Shown in pieces: positions 10,759 to 26,198 of a stretch of DNA of 64,000 nucleotides. Numbering within the stretch: position 1 is the stretch's first letter; each line of letters begins with the position of its first letter. The position numbers and the translations under genes were made by a program. The notes under the pieces were generated by a model. That model saw only the letters and a program-made list of their open reading frames with translations, was not told the origin of the DNA and searched no databases. This DNA is from Microbacterium atlanticum (GTDB taxonomy: Bacteria; Actinomycetota; Actinomycetes; Actinomycetales; Microbacteriaceae). Location of the stretch: positions 558,001 to 622,000 of the forward strand of contig NZ_CP063813.1 in NCBI RefSeq assembly GCF_015277815.1, in the 5' to 3' direction.

Positions 10759-10920
10759 CTCGACCCCCTCGCTCCGGCGCCCCCCGAGCGCCGTCACCCT
10801 GCGATCCGAGGAGCGCAGTCGGTGCACAGCATATGAGCACGCTCCTTGCCGCACCAGAGTCCGCAAGTCCCGCGGCTGATACGCCAGGACAGCGGATGCC
10901 TCCCCTGCGCGACCGCGCGG

Positions 10921-13554
10921 CTACCAGGAGCGGAGCTTGTCGGCGACGGACTCGTATTCGGCCGCCGGCAGCGCCAGCTGCACCGCCTCAGCGACCGTCA
11001 GTTCGGCGCCCGCCGCTTCACCGGCGGCCACGCTCTGCGGATCGTGGCCGCGGAGGATCTCGAGGTAGGGCGTGTGGACGGTGAACGCCTGCACGTCGAA
11101 GATGCCGATCCGGCGGCGGATCTCGCCGGCGGCCACCGCGAGCGCAGCCGCCCGCCACGCCTCGCCGTGCGCGGCGGCGACGGCGCACACGCCCTCCAGC
11201 CCGTAGGCGACACCCTCCTCGTAGTGCAGTCCGATCGACAGCAGCAGCGTGTGCACGAACTCGCGCTCGGCCTCCTCGATGCGGCCCAGCTCGAAGTTGA
11301 GACGGGAGCGGAGGTTCCCCGCGACCGACGTCGTGAACAGGTCGCCGCCGGCCTCGGCCACCGACGTCGCATGGTCGAAGTGCGCCAGCGCGTCCTCCGT
11401 GTCGCCCTTCACCCACGCCAGGCGCCCGAGCGACACATCCGTGATGGCCTCGGCCCACGTGTTGCCGCGCCCCCGCAGCCTCTCGACCGCCTGGTGGAGC
11501 TCGGCCTCGGCCTTGTCGGTGTCGAGGAGTGAGAACTGCACGCGCGCCGTGGCGCGTGCCGCGAGCGCCATCGCCGCGGCATCCTCGTCCCCGGTCTCGG
11601 TGAACAGCCGCACGCACTCGCCGAGGCCCGCGACCACCTGCTCGCTGGGGCGCTGCCACATCTCGCCCCACAGCGCGAAGAACCACGCGACGGCGCGCGT
11701 GTGCGGGGTGATCGGCTGCTCGTGCTGCTTCTCGAGCAGCTCCAGCATCCACACCCGCACCTCGGCGAAGAAGCCCGAGATCCACCAGTAGATCAGGAGG
11801 CTCCACGCGAAATCGCCCGCGTCGTCGAGCCTGTCGGTGTAGATGAGGTGCCGCACGGCGGCACGCAGGTTCGGCAGGTCCAGCCCGAGCCGGGCGACCG
11901 CTTCGGCCTGCCCCGGTCCGCCGAGGTCCGGCGCGACCCGCGCGACCATCGTTCGGTAGTAGTCGGCGTGGGCGCGGCGCACCTCGTCGGCGTCGCCGCG
12001 CTGCTTGAGGCGTCCGATCGCGTACTCGCGCACGATGGCCAGGAGCGAGAAGACGCGCCGCCCGCCGATCTCACCCTGCTTGACCAGCGAGCCGTCGACG
12101 AGCGAGGCCAGTGCCTCCAGCGCCTGCCCGTCCCACGAGCGTCCTGCGCCGATCGACTCGACGGCCTCGAGGGTGAACCGCGTCGCGAAGACGCCGAGGT
12201 CCTCCAGCAGACCGCGCTGCGACTCCGGGAGCAGGCTCACGCTCCAGTCGATCGTCGCCCGCATCGTGCGGTGCCGCTCAGGGAGGTCGCGGACGGCTGC
12301 GGTCAGCAGCGGCAGGCTCTGCTCCAGGCGCTCCGCGATCTCGGCGGGGTTCAGGATCCGCACCTTCGCCGCCGCGAGCTCGATCGCCAGCGGCAGCCCC
12401 TCCAGGCGCCGGCAGATGTCGGCGAGGTCGCGCGCATTGTCGGGGGTGACGTCGAAGTGGGGGTCGATCGCCCGCGCCCGGTCGACGAACAGCGACACCG
12501 CCGCCGACCTGGTGGCGCGGTCGAGGCTCGCCGGGCGGTCGCCCGCGGGCGTCGTCAGCGGCGGCACCTCGTACACGCGCTCGCCGCGGATGCGCAGCAC
12601 GATGCGGCTGGTGACGAGGAAGGTCGCGGCCGGTGCGACGGTGTACAGGCGCACCAGGACGGGCGCGGCATCCACGATCTGCTCGAAGTTGTCGAGCACG
12701 ATCAGCACGCGCCGGCCCTCCAGCGCCACGGCGATGCGCTCCTCGAGGGCCGCCTCGCCGTTGTCGCGGATGCCCAGGTAGTAGGCGATCGTGGGCAGCA
12801 GCAGCCCGGACTCCAGGACGCCCTCCAGGAGCACGAAGTACACCCCGTCCGGGAACATGTCGGCGCACGCGAGGGATGCCTCGATCGCGAGCCGGCTCTT
12901 GCCGATGCCGCCGGGCCCGATGAGGCTCACGACGCGGTCGGTGCCGCGCGCCAGGAGCGTGCGCACCGCCTCGATGTCGTCCTCGCGGCCGATCGTGGTC
13001 GTGTAGGGCACCGGCACCCGGCCCACGAGGTTCGGGCCCGACTCCGGCTCGGCTCGCACCGGCGCGCGGGATTGGTCGAAGCGTTCGGCCAGGAGCATGG
13101 CGAGGTCGCCGGCGACCTGGTCTTCGAGGTCTTGGGCGGAGCGGAAGTGGAGGTAGGCGGCGGTGTCGTCGGCCTGGATGCGGGAGATGAGCTCTTTGAG
13201 GCGGTCGTCGCGGGTGTCGGTGTCTTTGACGTAGATGAGCTTGGGCATCTCGCGGGGGGCGAGGTTGTATTCGTCTTCGAGTCCGGAGACCTGTTCGTCG
13301 GGGGCGACCCAGCCGTAGCTGTCGCCGTAGATGCCGACGAACACGTCGCTCTGGGCGAGGTAGGAGCGGTACAGGTCGCGGGGCGGGTGGGGCCGTGCGC
13401 CGAGTTCGAACATCACCGGTGCCAGGCGCAGCCGTTCGATCGCCGACCGCACTGCTTCGCGCTCTTCCGCGAGCTCGCGCAGCGTCGAGCTCACGAACAC
13501 CCGGATCCGCTGGTCGGGCGTGCGGATCACCGGGTGGTGCTGCATCCCCGTCAC
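10921..13554 (-). CDS. DUF4062-STAND (NB-ARC type) ATPase with C-terminal helical repeats, copy 2
   Basis: NLR-like regulator of about 877 residues. Residues 5-160 are a DUF4062 domain (RVFVSSTLREL; SDVFVGIYGDSYGW). Then comes the STAND ATPase, with Walker A GPGGIGKSRLA (about residue 215), Walker B RVLIVLDNFEQI and the GLPLAIEL motif. The last 450 residues are alpha-helical, TPR/MalT-like, the usual ligand-sensing part. The GTG at 13554 is chosen because it overlaps the stop of the upstream paralogue (GTGA) and because VTGM aligns with the paralogue's MTGV; ATG 13545 is the alternative. Its first about 155 residues are identical to the paralogue; the rest is only moderately similar. No DNA-binding domain is seen, so it is not an AfsR/LuxR-type regulator. 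Confidence 0.9.
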   Translation of the reverse strand: MTGMQHHPVIRTPDQRIRVFVSSTLRELAEEREAVRSAIERLRLAPVMFELGARPHPPRDLYRSYLAQSDVFVGIYGDSYGWVAPDEQVSGLEDEYNLAPREMPKLIYVKDTDTRDDRLKELISRIQADDTAAYLHFRSAQDLEDQVAGDLAMLLAERFDQSRAPVRAEPESGPNLVGRVPVPYTTTIGREDDIEAVRTLLARGTDRVVSLIGPGGIGKSRLAIEASLACADMFPDGVYFVLLEGVLESGLLLPTIAYYLGIRDNGEAALEERIAVALEGRRVLIVLDNFEQIVDAAPVLVRLYTVAPAATFLVTSRIVLRIRGERVYEVPPLTTPAGDRPASLDRATRSAAVSLFVDRARAIDPHFDVTPDNARDLADICRRLEGLPLAIELAAAKVRILNPAEIAERLEQSLPLLTAAVRDLPERHRTMRATIDWSVSLLPESQRGLLEDLGVFATRFTLEAVESIGAGRSWDGQALEALASLVDGSLVKQGEIGGRRVFSLLAIVREYAIGRLKQRGDADEVRRAHADYYRTMVARVAPDLGGPGQAEAVARLGLDLPNLRAAVRHLIYTDRLDDAGDFAWSLLIYWWISGFFAEVRVWMLELLEKQHEQPITPHTRAVAWFFALWGEMWQRPSEQVVAGLGECVRLFTETGDEDAAAMALAARATARVQFSLLDTDKAEAELHQAVERLRGRGNTWAEAITDVSLGRLAWVKGDTEDALAHFDHATSVAEAGGDLFTTSVAGNLRSRLNFELGRIEEAEREFVHTLLLSIGLHYEEGVAYGLEGVCAVAAAHGEAWRAAALAVAAGEIRRRIGIFDVQAFTVHTPYLEILRGHDPQSVAAGEAAGAELTVAEAVQLALPAAEYESVADKLRSW
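13066..13530. repeat. 465-bp near-identical segment, copy A (DUF4062 coding region)
   Basis: Direct repeat of 15684-16148, differing at a single base (CAG versus CAA, synonymous Gln). It spans the DUF4062 domain of the second STAND gene and stops sharply at both ends. Coding strand uses GAA, CAA and AAA codons more than the rest of the gene. Confidence 0.95.
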
Positions 13555-16175
13555 CACGCGGGCACCCTCTCGCGCACCTCGGCGTCGGCGTCGGCCAGCG
13601 CGAGGCCGATGGCATCGACGAGGCTCATCTCCGCGCCTGCGCGCTCGCCGGCCGCGACGCTCTCGGGCTCCGCCGCGCGCAGCGCGGCGAGCGGCTCTTC
13701 GTGCACGGCGAAGCCGGCGATGTCGTACACCCCCGTCGTCGCGCGGATGGTCGCGGCGACGGCGGACAGGGCGCCCGCCCGCCATCCGTCGCCGTGGACC
13801 GCCGCGAGGGCGCACATGCCCTCGATGCCGTACGTCGCGCCGTCCACGAAGTGCAGGCGCACCGACAGGGTCAGCGTGAGCAGGAACTCCTGCTCGGCGG
13901 CCTCCCGCTCGCCCAGCATGAACCGCAGCCGCGCCCGGTTGTTGCCGGCGACGACGCGGGTGAAGGCGTCGTCCGCCTCGTCGGCGATCGCGACTGCGCG
14001 ATCGAAGTGCTCGAGGGCGTGCGGGATGTCGCGGGTCAGCACTCCGAGCTGCCCCAGCGCGACCTCTGCGAGGGACTCGGCCCAGCTGTCCCCCAGGGCG
14101 TGCAGCGTCGTGATGGCGTCGCCGAGTTCGGCGCGCACGGTCGCCGGGTCGACGTCGGGGAACTGCATCCGCGTCGATGCCCGCGCCGCCAGCGCCATCG
14201 CCGCCGACCGCTCGTCGTCCGACTCGAGGAAGAGCCGCACCGACTCGCCCAGCCCGTCGACCACCTGGTCGCTGGGACGCTGCCACATCTCCGCCCACAG
14301 CGGGAAGAACGCGGCGATCGCCCGGGTACGGGCGCTCAGCGGCAGGCCCTTGCCGCGGAGTTCGAGCATCCACAGGCTGACGTCGGCGAAGTATCCGCTG
14401 ATCCACCAGTAGGGCAGGAGGGTCCACGCGAAGTCGGCGGCGTCGTCGAGCCGGTCGGCGTGCACGAGATGCCGGGCCGCCGCGCGCAGGTTCGACACCT
14501 CCAGGCCGAGCTTCGCCACCGCCGCGATCTGCTCGGACCCTCGCAGTCGCGGCGCGATCCGGTGCACCAGCGACAGATAGTAGTCGGCGTGGGCGTTGCG
14601 CATCTCCTCCGCGCCACCCTGGGATTCGAGGATCCCCACGGCGTACTCGCGGACGATGGCCAGCAGCGAGAAGACCGTCCGGCCGCCGGACTCGAGGCGC
14701 TGCACCAGCGACGCGTCGATGAGGGCGGCGAGCGTCTCGATCGCCTGTTCGCCCCACGAGCGGCCGGCGCCCACCGCCTCGACCGCCTCGAGGGTGAACT
14801 TCGCCGCGAAGACGCCGAGGTCTTCCAGCATCGCGTGCTGCTCGGCGCCCAGCAGCCCCACGCTCCATTCGATCGTCGCGCGCATCGTGCGGTGCCGGTC
14901 GGGCAGGTCCCGCACGGAGGTGGACAGCAGGGGGAGGCTCTGCTCGAGCCGCTCGGCGACGTCATGCGGCGACAGCAGCCGGATCTTCGCCGCCACGAGC
15001 TCGATCGCCAGCGGCAGCCCTTCCAGGCGGCGGCAGATCTCGATGACGTCTCCCGCGTTGTCGGCGGTCAGCGCGAAGCCGGGCATCGCAGCTGCGGCGC
15101 GCTCGGCGAAGAGCACGCACGCGGCGGACGCGCGCGCCTGGCCGAGTGTCGCGGGCGACTCCTCCGACGGCGTCGCGAGGGCCTCGACCTCGAACACCCG
15201 CTCGCCGCGGATGCGCAGCACCGTCCTGCTGGTGACGAGGAAGAAGGCCCGTGGCGCAAGCGTGTAGAGGCGCACCAGGACCGGCGCCTCGTCGACGATC
15301 TGCTCGAAGTTGTCGAGCACGATCAGCACGTGCCGGTCGGCCAGCGCCTGCGCGATGCGCTCCTCCAGGACGGCGGCGCCGGTGTCGCGGATGCCGAGGA
15401 CGTATGCGATCGTCGGCAGCAGCAGCCCCGGTTCGAGCACCCCTTCCAGCGGCACGAAGTACACGCCGTCGGGGAAGAGATCGGTGTTCGCGTGGGCGGC
15501 CTCGATCGCCAGCCGGCTCTTTCCGATGCCGCCGGGCCCGATGAGGCTCACCACTCGCTGCTGCCCGCCGGCCAGCAGCGCGCGGATCTCGGCGAGCTCC
15601 CCGTCACGGCCGATGGTCTCGGTGTACGGAACGGGCACCCGCGCGGTCAGCGGTGTGGTGGAGACGCTCACGGGCTCGGAGCGGCGGGATTGGTCGAAGC
15701 GTTCGGCCAGGAGCATGGCGAGGTCGCCGGCGACTTGGTCTTCGAGGTCTTGGGCGGAGCGGAAGTGGAGGTAGGCGGCGGTGTCGTCGGCCTGGATGCG
15801 GGAGATGAGCTCTTTGAGGCGGTCGTCGCGGGTGTCGGTGTCTTTGACGTAGATGAGCTTGGGCATCTCGCGGGGGGCGAGGTTGTATTCGTCTTCGAGT
15901 CCGGAGACCTGTTCGTCGGGGGCGACCCAGCCGTAGCTGTCGCCGTAGATGCCGACGAACACGTCGCTCTGGGCGAGGTAGGAGCGGTACAGGTCGCGGG
16001 GCGGGTGGGGCCGTGCGCCGAGTTCGAACATCACCGGTGCCAGGCGCAGCCGTTCGATCGCCGACCGCACTGCTTCGCGCTCTTCCGCGAGCTCGCGCAG
16101 CGTCGAGCTCACGAACACCCGGATCCGCTGGTCGGGCGTGCGGATCACGGGGTGTCCCACCCCAGTCATGTGCAT
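13551..16175 (-). CDS. DUF4062-STAND (NB-ARC type) ATPase with C-terminal helical repeats, copy 1
   Basis: First gene of the operon, 874 residues, same plan as its downstream neighbour: DUF4062 (about residues 8-165), STAND ATPase with Walker A GPGGIGKSRLA (about residue 215), Walker B HVLIVLDNFEQI and GLPLAIEL, then a long helical-repeat region. STAND ATPases sit in an ADP-bound off state until the C-terminal region senses a ligand, then oligomerise and activate the N-terminal domain. Start ATG 16175 (MHMTGVG) is preceded by GGGGCC; ATG 16169 and 16205 are alternatives. It is transcribed from a well-formed promoter about 130 bases upstream and is translationally coupled to the next gene by a 4-base overlap. 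Confidence 0.9.
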   Translation of the reverse strand: MHMTGVGHPVIRTPDQRIRVFVSSTLRELAEEREAVRSAIERLRLAPVMFELGARPHPPRDLYRSYLAQSDVFVGIYGDSYGWVAPDEQVSGLEDEYNLAPREMPKLIYVKDTDTRDDRLKELISRIQADDTAAYLHFRSAQDLEDQVAGDLAMLLAERFDQSRRSEPVSVSTTPLTARVPVPYTETIGRDGELAEIRALLAGGQQRVVSLIGPGGIGKSRLAIEAAHANTDLFPDGVYFVPLEGVLEPGLLLPTIAYVLGIRDTGAAVLEERIAQALADRHVLIVLDNFEQIVDEAPVLVRLYTLAPRAFFLVTSRTVLRIRGERVFEVEALATPSEESPATLGQARASAACVLFAERAAAAMPGFALTADNAGDVIEICRRLEGLPLAIELVAAKIRLLSPHDVAERLEQSLPLLSTSVRDLPDRHRTMRATIEWSVGLLGAEQHAMLEDLGVFAAKFTLEAVEAVGAGRSWGEQAIETLAALIDASLVQRLESGGRTVFSLLAIVREYAVGILESQGGAEEMRNAHADYYLSLVHRIAPRLRGSEQIAAVAKLGLEVSNLRAAARHLVHADRLDDAADFAWTLLPYWWISGYFADVSLWMLELRGKGLPLSARTRAIAAFFPLWAEMWQRPSDQVVDGLGESVRLFLESDDERSAAMALAARASTRMQFPDVDPATVRAELGDAITTLHALGDSWAESLAEVALGQLGVLTRDIPHALEHFDRAVAIADEADDAFTRVVAGNNRARLRFMLGEREAAEQEFLLTLTLSVRLHFVDGATYGIEGMCALAAVHGDGWRAGALSAVAATIRATTGVYDIAGFAVHEEPLAALRAAEPESVAAGERAGAEMSLVDAIGLALADADAEVRERVPAW
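15684..16148. repeat. 465-bp near-identical segment, copy B (DUF4062 coding region)
   Basis: Partner of 13066-13530, 464 of 465 bases identical, in the same orientation, inside the first STAND gene. Flanking sequence on both sides diverges at once. Confidence 0.95.
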
Positions 16176-16311
16176 ATATTGGCCCCATCCGGGCGAATGC
16201 GCCATGGATCGGCCGTCGCGCTTCGCAAAACGTTCCGGGTGTGCGCGTGCAGGCGGTCGTCTGAGACCCGCTGCAGGGCTGCGGCGGGGCGCTCGGAGGC
16301 GGCCGTCGCCG

Positions 16312-16340
16312 CTTATACCGCAGCATCCGGAACTTTTCAA
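16312..16340 (-). promoter_or_regulatory. Sigma-70-type promoter of the STAND-CHAT-caspase operon
   Basis: On the minus strand: -35 TTGAAA (16340-16335), 17-base spacer, -10 TATAAG (16317-16312). Transcription should start near 16305, giving a leader of about 130 bases before the first STAND gene. The match is unusually good for this genome. Its -35 is only 9 bases from the -35 of the rpoB promoter on the other strand. Confidence 0.75.
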
Positions 16341-16349
16341 GAATCCGAG

Positions 16350-16378
16350 TGGACACGGCGCGTCATCCGATGTATAAT
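16350..16378 (+). promoter_or_regulatory. rpoBC promoter
   Basis: -35 TGGACA (16350-16355), 17-base spacer, consensus -10 TATAAT (16373-16378). Predicted start is near 16385, giving a leader of about 158 bases before rpoB. The rest of 16176-16542 shows no further gene. Confidence 0.8.
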
Positions 16379-16542
16379 GGGTCTTTGCGCTCTTGGATTC
16401 CCCCTGCCCTCATATGGTGGTCGGCTGTGCCTGCGCCCCCTCTCGTTCACGTGAGGAGTGCCGCGCGGGCTTCGGGGACGACTGAGCACTCCACCTGACG
16501 ACAAGGAAACGAGCCCGACACGGGCCCACGGAGGTAATCCCC

Positions 16543-20043
<3,501 letters not shown>

Positions 20044-20119
20044 TCTCGACACGCCCGCTCGTTCCTCGCGGGCTACTCGATCACCGATTTCATAAAGAAT
20101 TTCCGACACAGGAGAACCA

Positions 20120-23992
<3,873 letters not shown>

Positions 23993-24000
23993 CACACGGC

Positions 24001-24032
24001 GAAGGACCCCGGCCATTCGGCCGGGGTCCTTC
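24001..24032. terminator. rpoBC terminator (bidirectional)
   Basis: Perfect 14-bp stem (GAAGGACCCCGGCC / GGCCGGGGTCCTTC) with an ATTC loop, just after rpoC. It can also serve the convergent DUF3618 operon that ends at 24054. Confidence 0.9.
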
Positions 24033-24053
24033 GTGGTTCTCGGGACGGATGCC

Positions 24054-24692
24054 TCAGCCGAGGCCCTGCCCGGGGTACTGGGTCGTCGACGACGAGCCGC
24101 CCGACCCGCCGCTGCTGACGTTCTCCTTGACGCGCTCAGCGGTGTGCTGAGCCTCGTCCTTGACGGTCTCGGCCGACGAGACGGCCGACTCCTTGACCTC
24201 CTGGACGGCGTCCTTCGCCGGCTCCTTGAGGTTCTGCGCGACGTCCTGGGCGGCGCCCTTGGCCTTGTCCACCGCCTTGTCGACGAGCGGCTGCGCCTGG
24301 TCGCGCAGCTGCGTGCTCCAGCGCCGCTCGGCGTCGGTCGCGGGGATCAGGCTCGCGATGAGGAATCCGATCCCCGCGGTCACGAGGCCCGCGACCAGGG
24401 GCGTGCCCTGGGTCGACTGCCGGGCCTTGTGGGGGAGATCCTTGACCGCTTCGCCCGCGGCACCGAGCTTGTCGCCGACCGCGTGCCCGGCGGACGATGC
24501 CGAACCGCCCACGTCGTCTGCCACGCCCATGACACGTCCCTTCACGTCGCCGAGCACCTGGCGCACCCGGGTCTTCTGCCGCTCCATGATCTTGGGAGGC
24601 GACACCTTGTCGGCGAGCGCGTCCACGTCGCGTCCGAGCTCGTCGCGCGTCACCTCGATCTCGGCGCGGATCTGGTCTGGGTTGCTGCTCAT
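24054..24692 (-). CDS. DUF3618 family membrane protein
   Basis: Protein of 212 residues. The N-terminus (PDQIRAEIEVTRDELGRDVD) is the DUF3618 signature. One hydrophobic membrane segment follows at about residues 105-125 (VAGLVTAGIGFLIASLIPA). The C-terminal part is a charged amphipathic helix region rich in Lys, Asp and Ala, in the style of LEA/apolipoprotein repeats, then a Gly/Ser tail. ATG 24692 has AGGAGAA upstream and overlaps the stop of the preceding gene by one base (TAATG). It is third in a coupled three-gene operon of envelope proteins. Function of the family is not established. Confidence 0.88.
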   Translation of the reverse strand: MSSNPDQIRAEIEVTRDELGRDVDALADKVSPPKIMERQKTRVRQVLGDVKGRVMGVADDVGGSASSAGHAVGDKLGAAGEAVKDLPHKARQSTQGTPLVAGLVTAGIGFLIASLIPATDAERRWSTQLRDQAQPLVDKAVDKAKGAAQDVAQNLKEPAKDAVQEVKESAVSSAETVKDEAQHTAERVKENVSSGGSGGSSSTTQYPGQGLG

Positions 24693-25111
24693 TATCGGTT
24701 CTCCTGATTTCTCTTGAGCGCGTCGGGGATCTCCTTGACGGTCTCGACCGTCTTCGGGGCCCCTTGCACGGTCTTCAGTCGCTTGCGTCCGACGGCGTAG
24801 AGGATCGCGGCGACGATGCCCCACAGGACGGCCACGATCACGGCCGACCAGCCGAGGCTGTCGATGAGGTCGCCGAGCCCCCACCAGAGGGCGACGGACA
24901 GGAAGAACACGGCCATGAGGCCCGCGTACCCCGCTCCACCCAGGAGACCCGCGCCCTTGCCGGCGCGCTTGGCCGACTCGGAGAGCTCCGCCTTGGCCAG
25001 CTCCAGCTCTTTGCGCATGAGGACGGAGAGGTCACGCGAGACCTCGCCGACCAGCTCGCCCAGCGATGTCTCGGCCGCCTTCTGCTGAGACGGCGTGGGC
25101 ATGTCCGTCAT
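24692..25111 (-). CDS. Phage-holin-like membrane protein (actinobacterial holin superfamily)
   Basis: Protein of 139 residues. A soluble N-terminal helix region (TSLGELVGEVSRDLSVLMRK, then ELELAKAEL) is followed by two membrane segments at about residues 60-80 and 90-112, the pattern of the putative actinobacterial holin-X family. Nothing else here is phage-related, so the name describes the fold, not a lytic role. ATG 25111 has GGAGAGGG upstream; it overlaps the stop of the preceding gene by 4 bases (ATGA). Confidence 0.87.
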   Translation of the reverse strand: MTDMPTPSQQKAAETSLGELVGEVSRDLSVLMRKELELAKAELSESAKRAGKGAGLLGGAGYAGLMAVFFLSVALWWGLGDLIDSLGWSAVIVAVLWGIVAAILYAVGRKRLKTVQGAPKTVETVKEIPDALKRNQENR

Positions 25112-25890
25112 CGTCGGCCCTCTCCGGTCGCCGACCACTCGTCAGCGCCGCCGGCGGTGAGGCCGGGGTCGGCGCCGGTGGTCAGCGGGTCGCCGGTCAG
25201 CGGGTCGCCGGCGAGCGCGTTCCCGATGGGCGTGTCGCCCTCGTAGCCGGTCGCGCCGACGGTGCCCGCGCCGGCGGTCGCGCCGCCGAGGCCCGCGGCC
25301 GTGGGCGCGCTCGTGGCGAGTGCGGGCTGCCGTCCGACGGCCGTCCCGCTCGTGCCCTGGTCGCCGTTGCGCGACTCCGAGACGAGCGCGCGCGTCAGCC
25401 GTCCGGCGACGACGCCCACTCCGACCGCGATGGCCAGGAAGGCACCCGTGTGGCGCCGTGCGAATGACCGCACCTCGTACACGACGTCCGCCGGCTCGCG
25501 CTGCTCCAGCCAGTCGGCCACGCGGCGCGTCTGCTCGCCGACGGCGCGCACCGCGCTGGTCGCAGCGCCCCCGCCGCCTGTGGCGTTGCCCGAGGCGAGT
25601 CCTTCGAGCTCATCGCTCGTGCTGCGCAGCATCCCCGCCGCGCGGCGCTGTTGCGTCGACGCCTGGTCGGACAGCTGGTAGCGGGTCTCGTCGAGGAACC
25701 CGCGTGCGGCGCGCTTGGCGTCGTGGGCCACGCCCTTTACCTCTTCGCCGGCGACGCCGGCGACGTGCATGGCGCCCGCGTCCACCTCGGCGACCGCCTC
25801 GGTCGCCCGCTCCTTCATGTCACCAGAGCCCGTGCCCTGGCCCGAACCCGTGCTCTGGTTCGCATACGGATCGGTGTCGTAAGTCGACAT
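25108..25890 (-). CDS. Hypothetical membrane-associated protein
   Basis: Protein of 260 residues, first gene of the operon with the holin-like and DUF3618 proteins. Start ATG 25890 follows a very strong ribosome site (GGAGGAGGAG). The N-terminus is Gly/Ser-rich and hydrophilic. Residues 30-140 are predicted helical (KERATEAVAEVDAG; AAGMLRSTSDELEGLASG). A single membrane segment lies at about residues 155-180 (TGAFLAIAVGVGVVAGRLTR). The tail is Gly/Ala/Thr-rich with short repeats (GDPLTGDPLT). No catalytic motif is visible. The operon looks like the envelope/stress clusters common in actinobacteria. Confidence 0.82.
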   Translation of the reverse strand: MSTYDTDPYANQSTGSGQGTGSGDMKERATEAVAEVDAGAMHVAGVAGEEVKGVAHDAKRAARGFLDETRYQLSDQASTQQRRAAGMLRSTSDELEGLASGNATGGGGAATSAVRAVGEQTRRVADWLEQREPADVVYEVRSFARRHTGAFLAIAVGVGVVAGRLTRALVSESRNGDQGTSGTAVGRQPALATSAPTAAGLGGATAGAGTVGATGYEGDTPIGNALAGDPLTGDPLTTGADPGLTAGGADEWSATGEGRR

Positions 25891-26198
25891 GCTCCTCCTC
25901 CATCTCACGTGCGGCGTCGGCCCTGCTGCGTGCAGGACCCTGGAAGTTCCGCCGTGGGTGTCTACCGTCGCTGGAGGAGGTGGTCGAGACGAGGGGGTGG
26001 TGACGAAGGGGGCCGGCGGGTAGCATGTGCCGCCTTTGGACGCGGGCAGTGGCCGCCGGAGCCGGTGTCCACACGTCCTCCCCCGCCGAGGTGCGACGCC
26101 GTGGATTATGTGTCTGGCCGGGCGATTTCAGCCGTCCCTGCGCGCCTCGGCGTGGCATCCGCGTCCCCGGCTTACCGTGGACGCGGAAGGGAAACCGC
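25891..26198 (+). other. Intergenic region with weak promoter candidate
   Basis: No gene seen in these 308 bases between divergent genes. A possible promoter for the plus-strand gene has TGGTGA (25998-26003), a 17-base spacer and TAGCAT (26021-26026); the -35 match is poor. Confidence 0.3.

Noticed and set aside
10759-10920. Small toxin, gasdermin or membrane-effector gene in the STAND operon gap
   Set aside because: Only 162 bases, with no open frame that has a start, ribosome site and membrane segment.
10921-14868. 1315-residue frame extending the second STAND protein upstream
   Set aside because: Residues before the start near 13554 are a shadow of the first STAND gene.
24692-25111. Prophage remnant
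   Set aside because: Only the holin-like fold is present; no other phage gene is near and the protein belongs to a chromosomal envelope operon.
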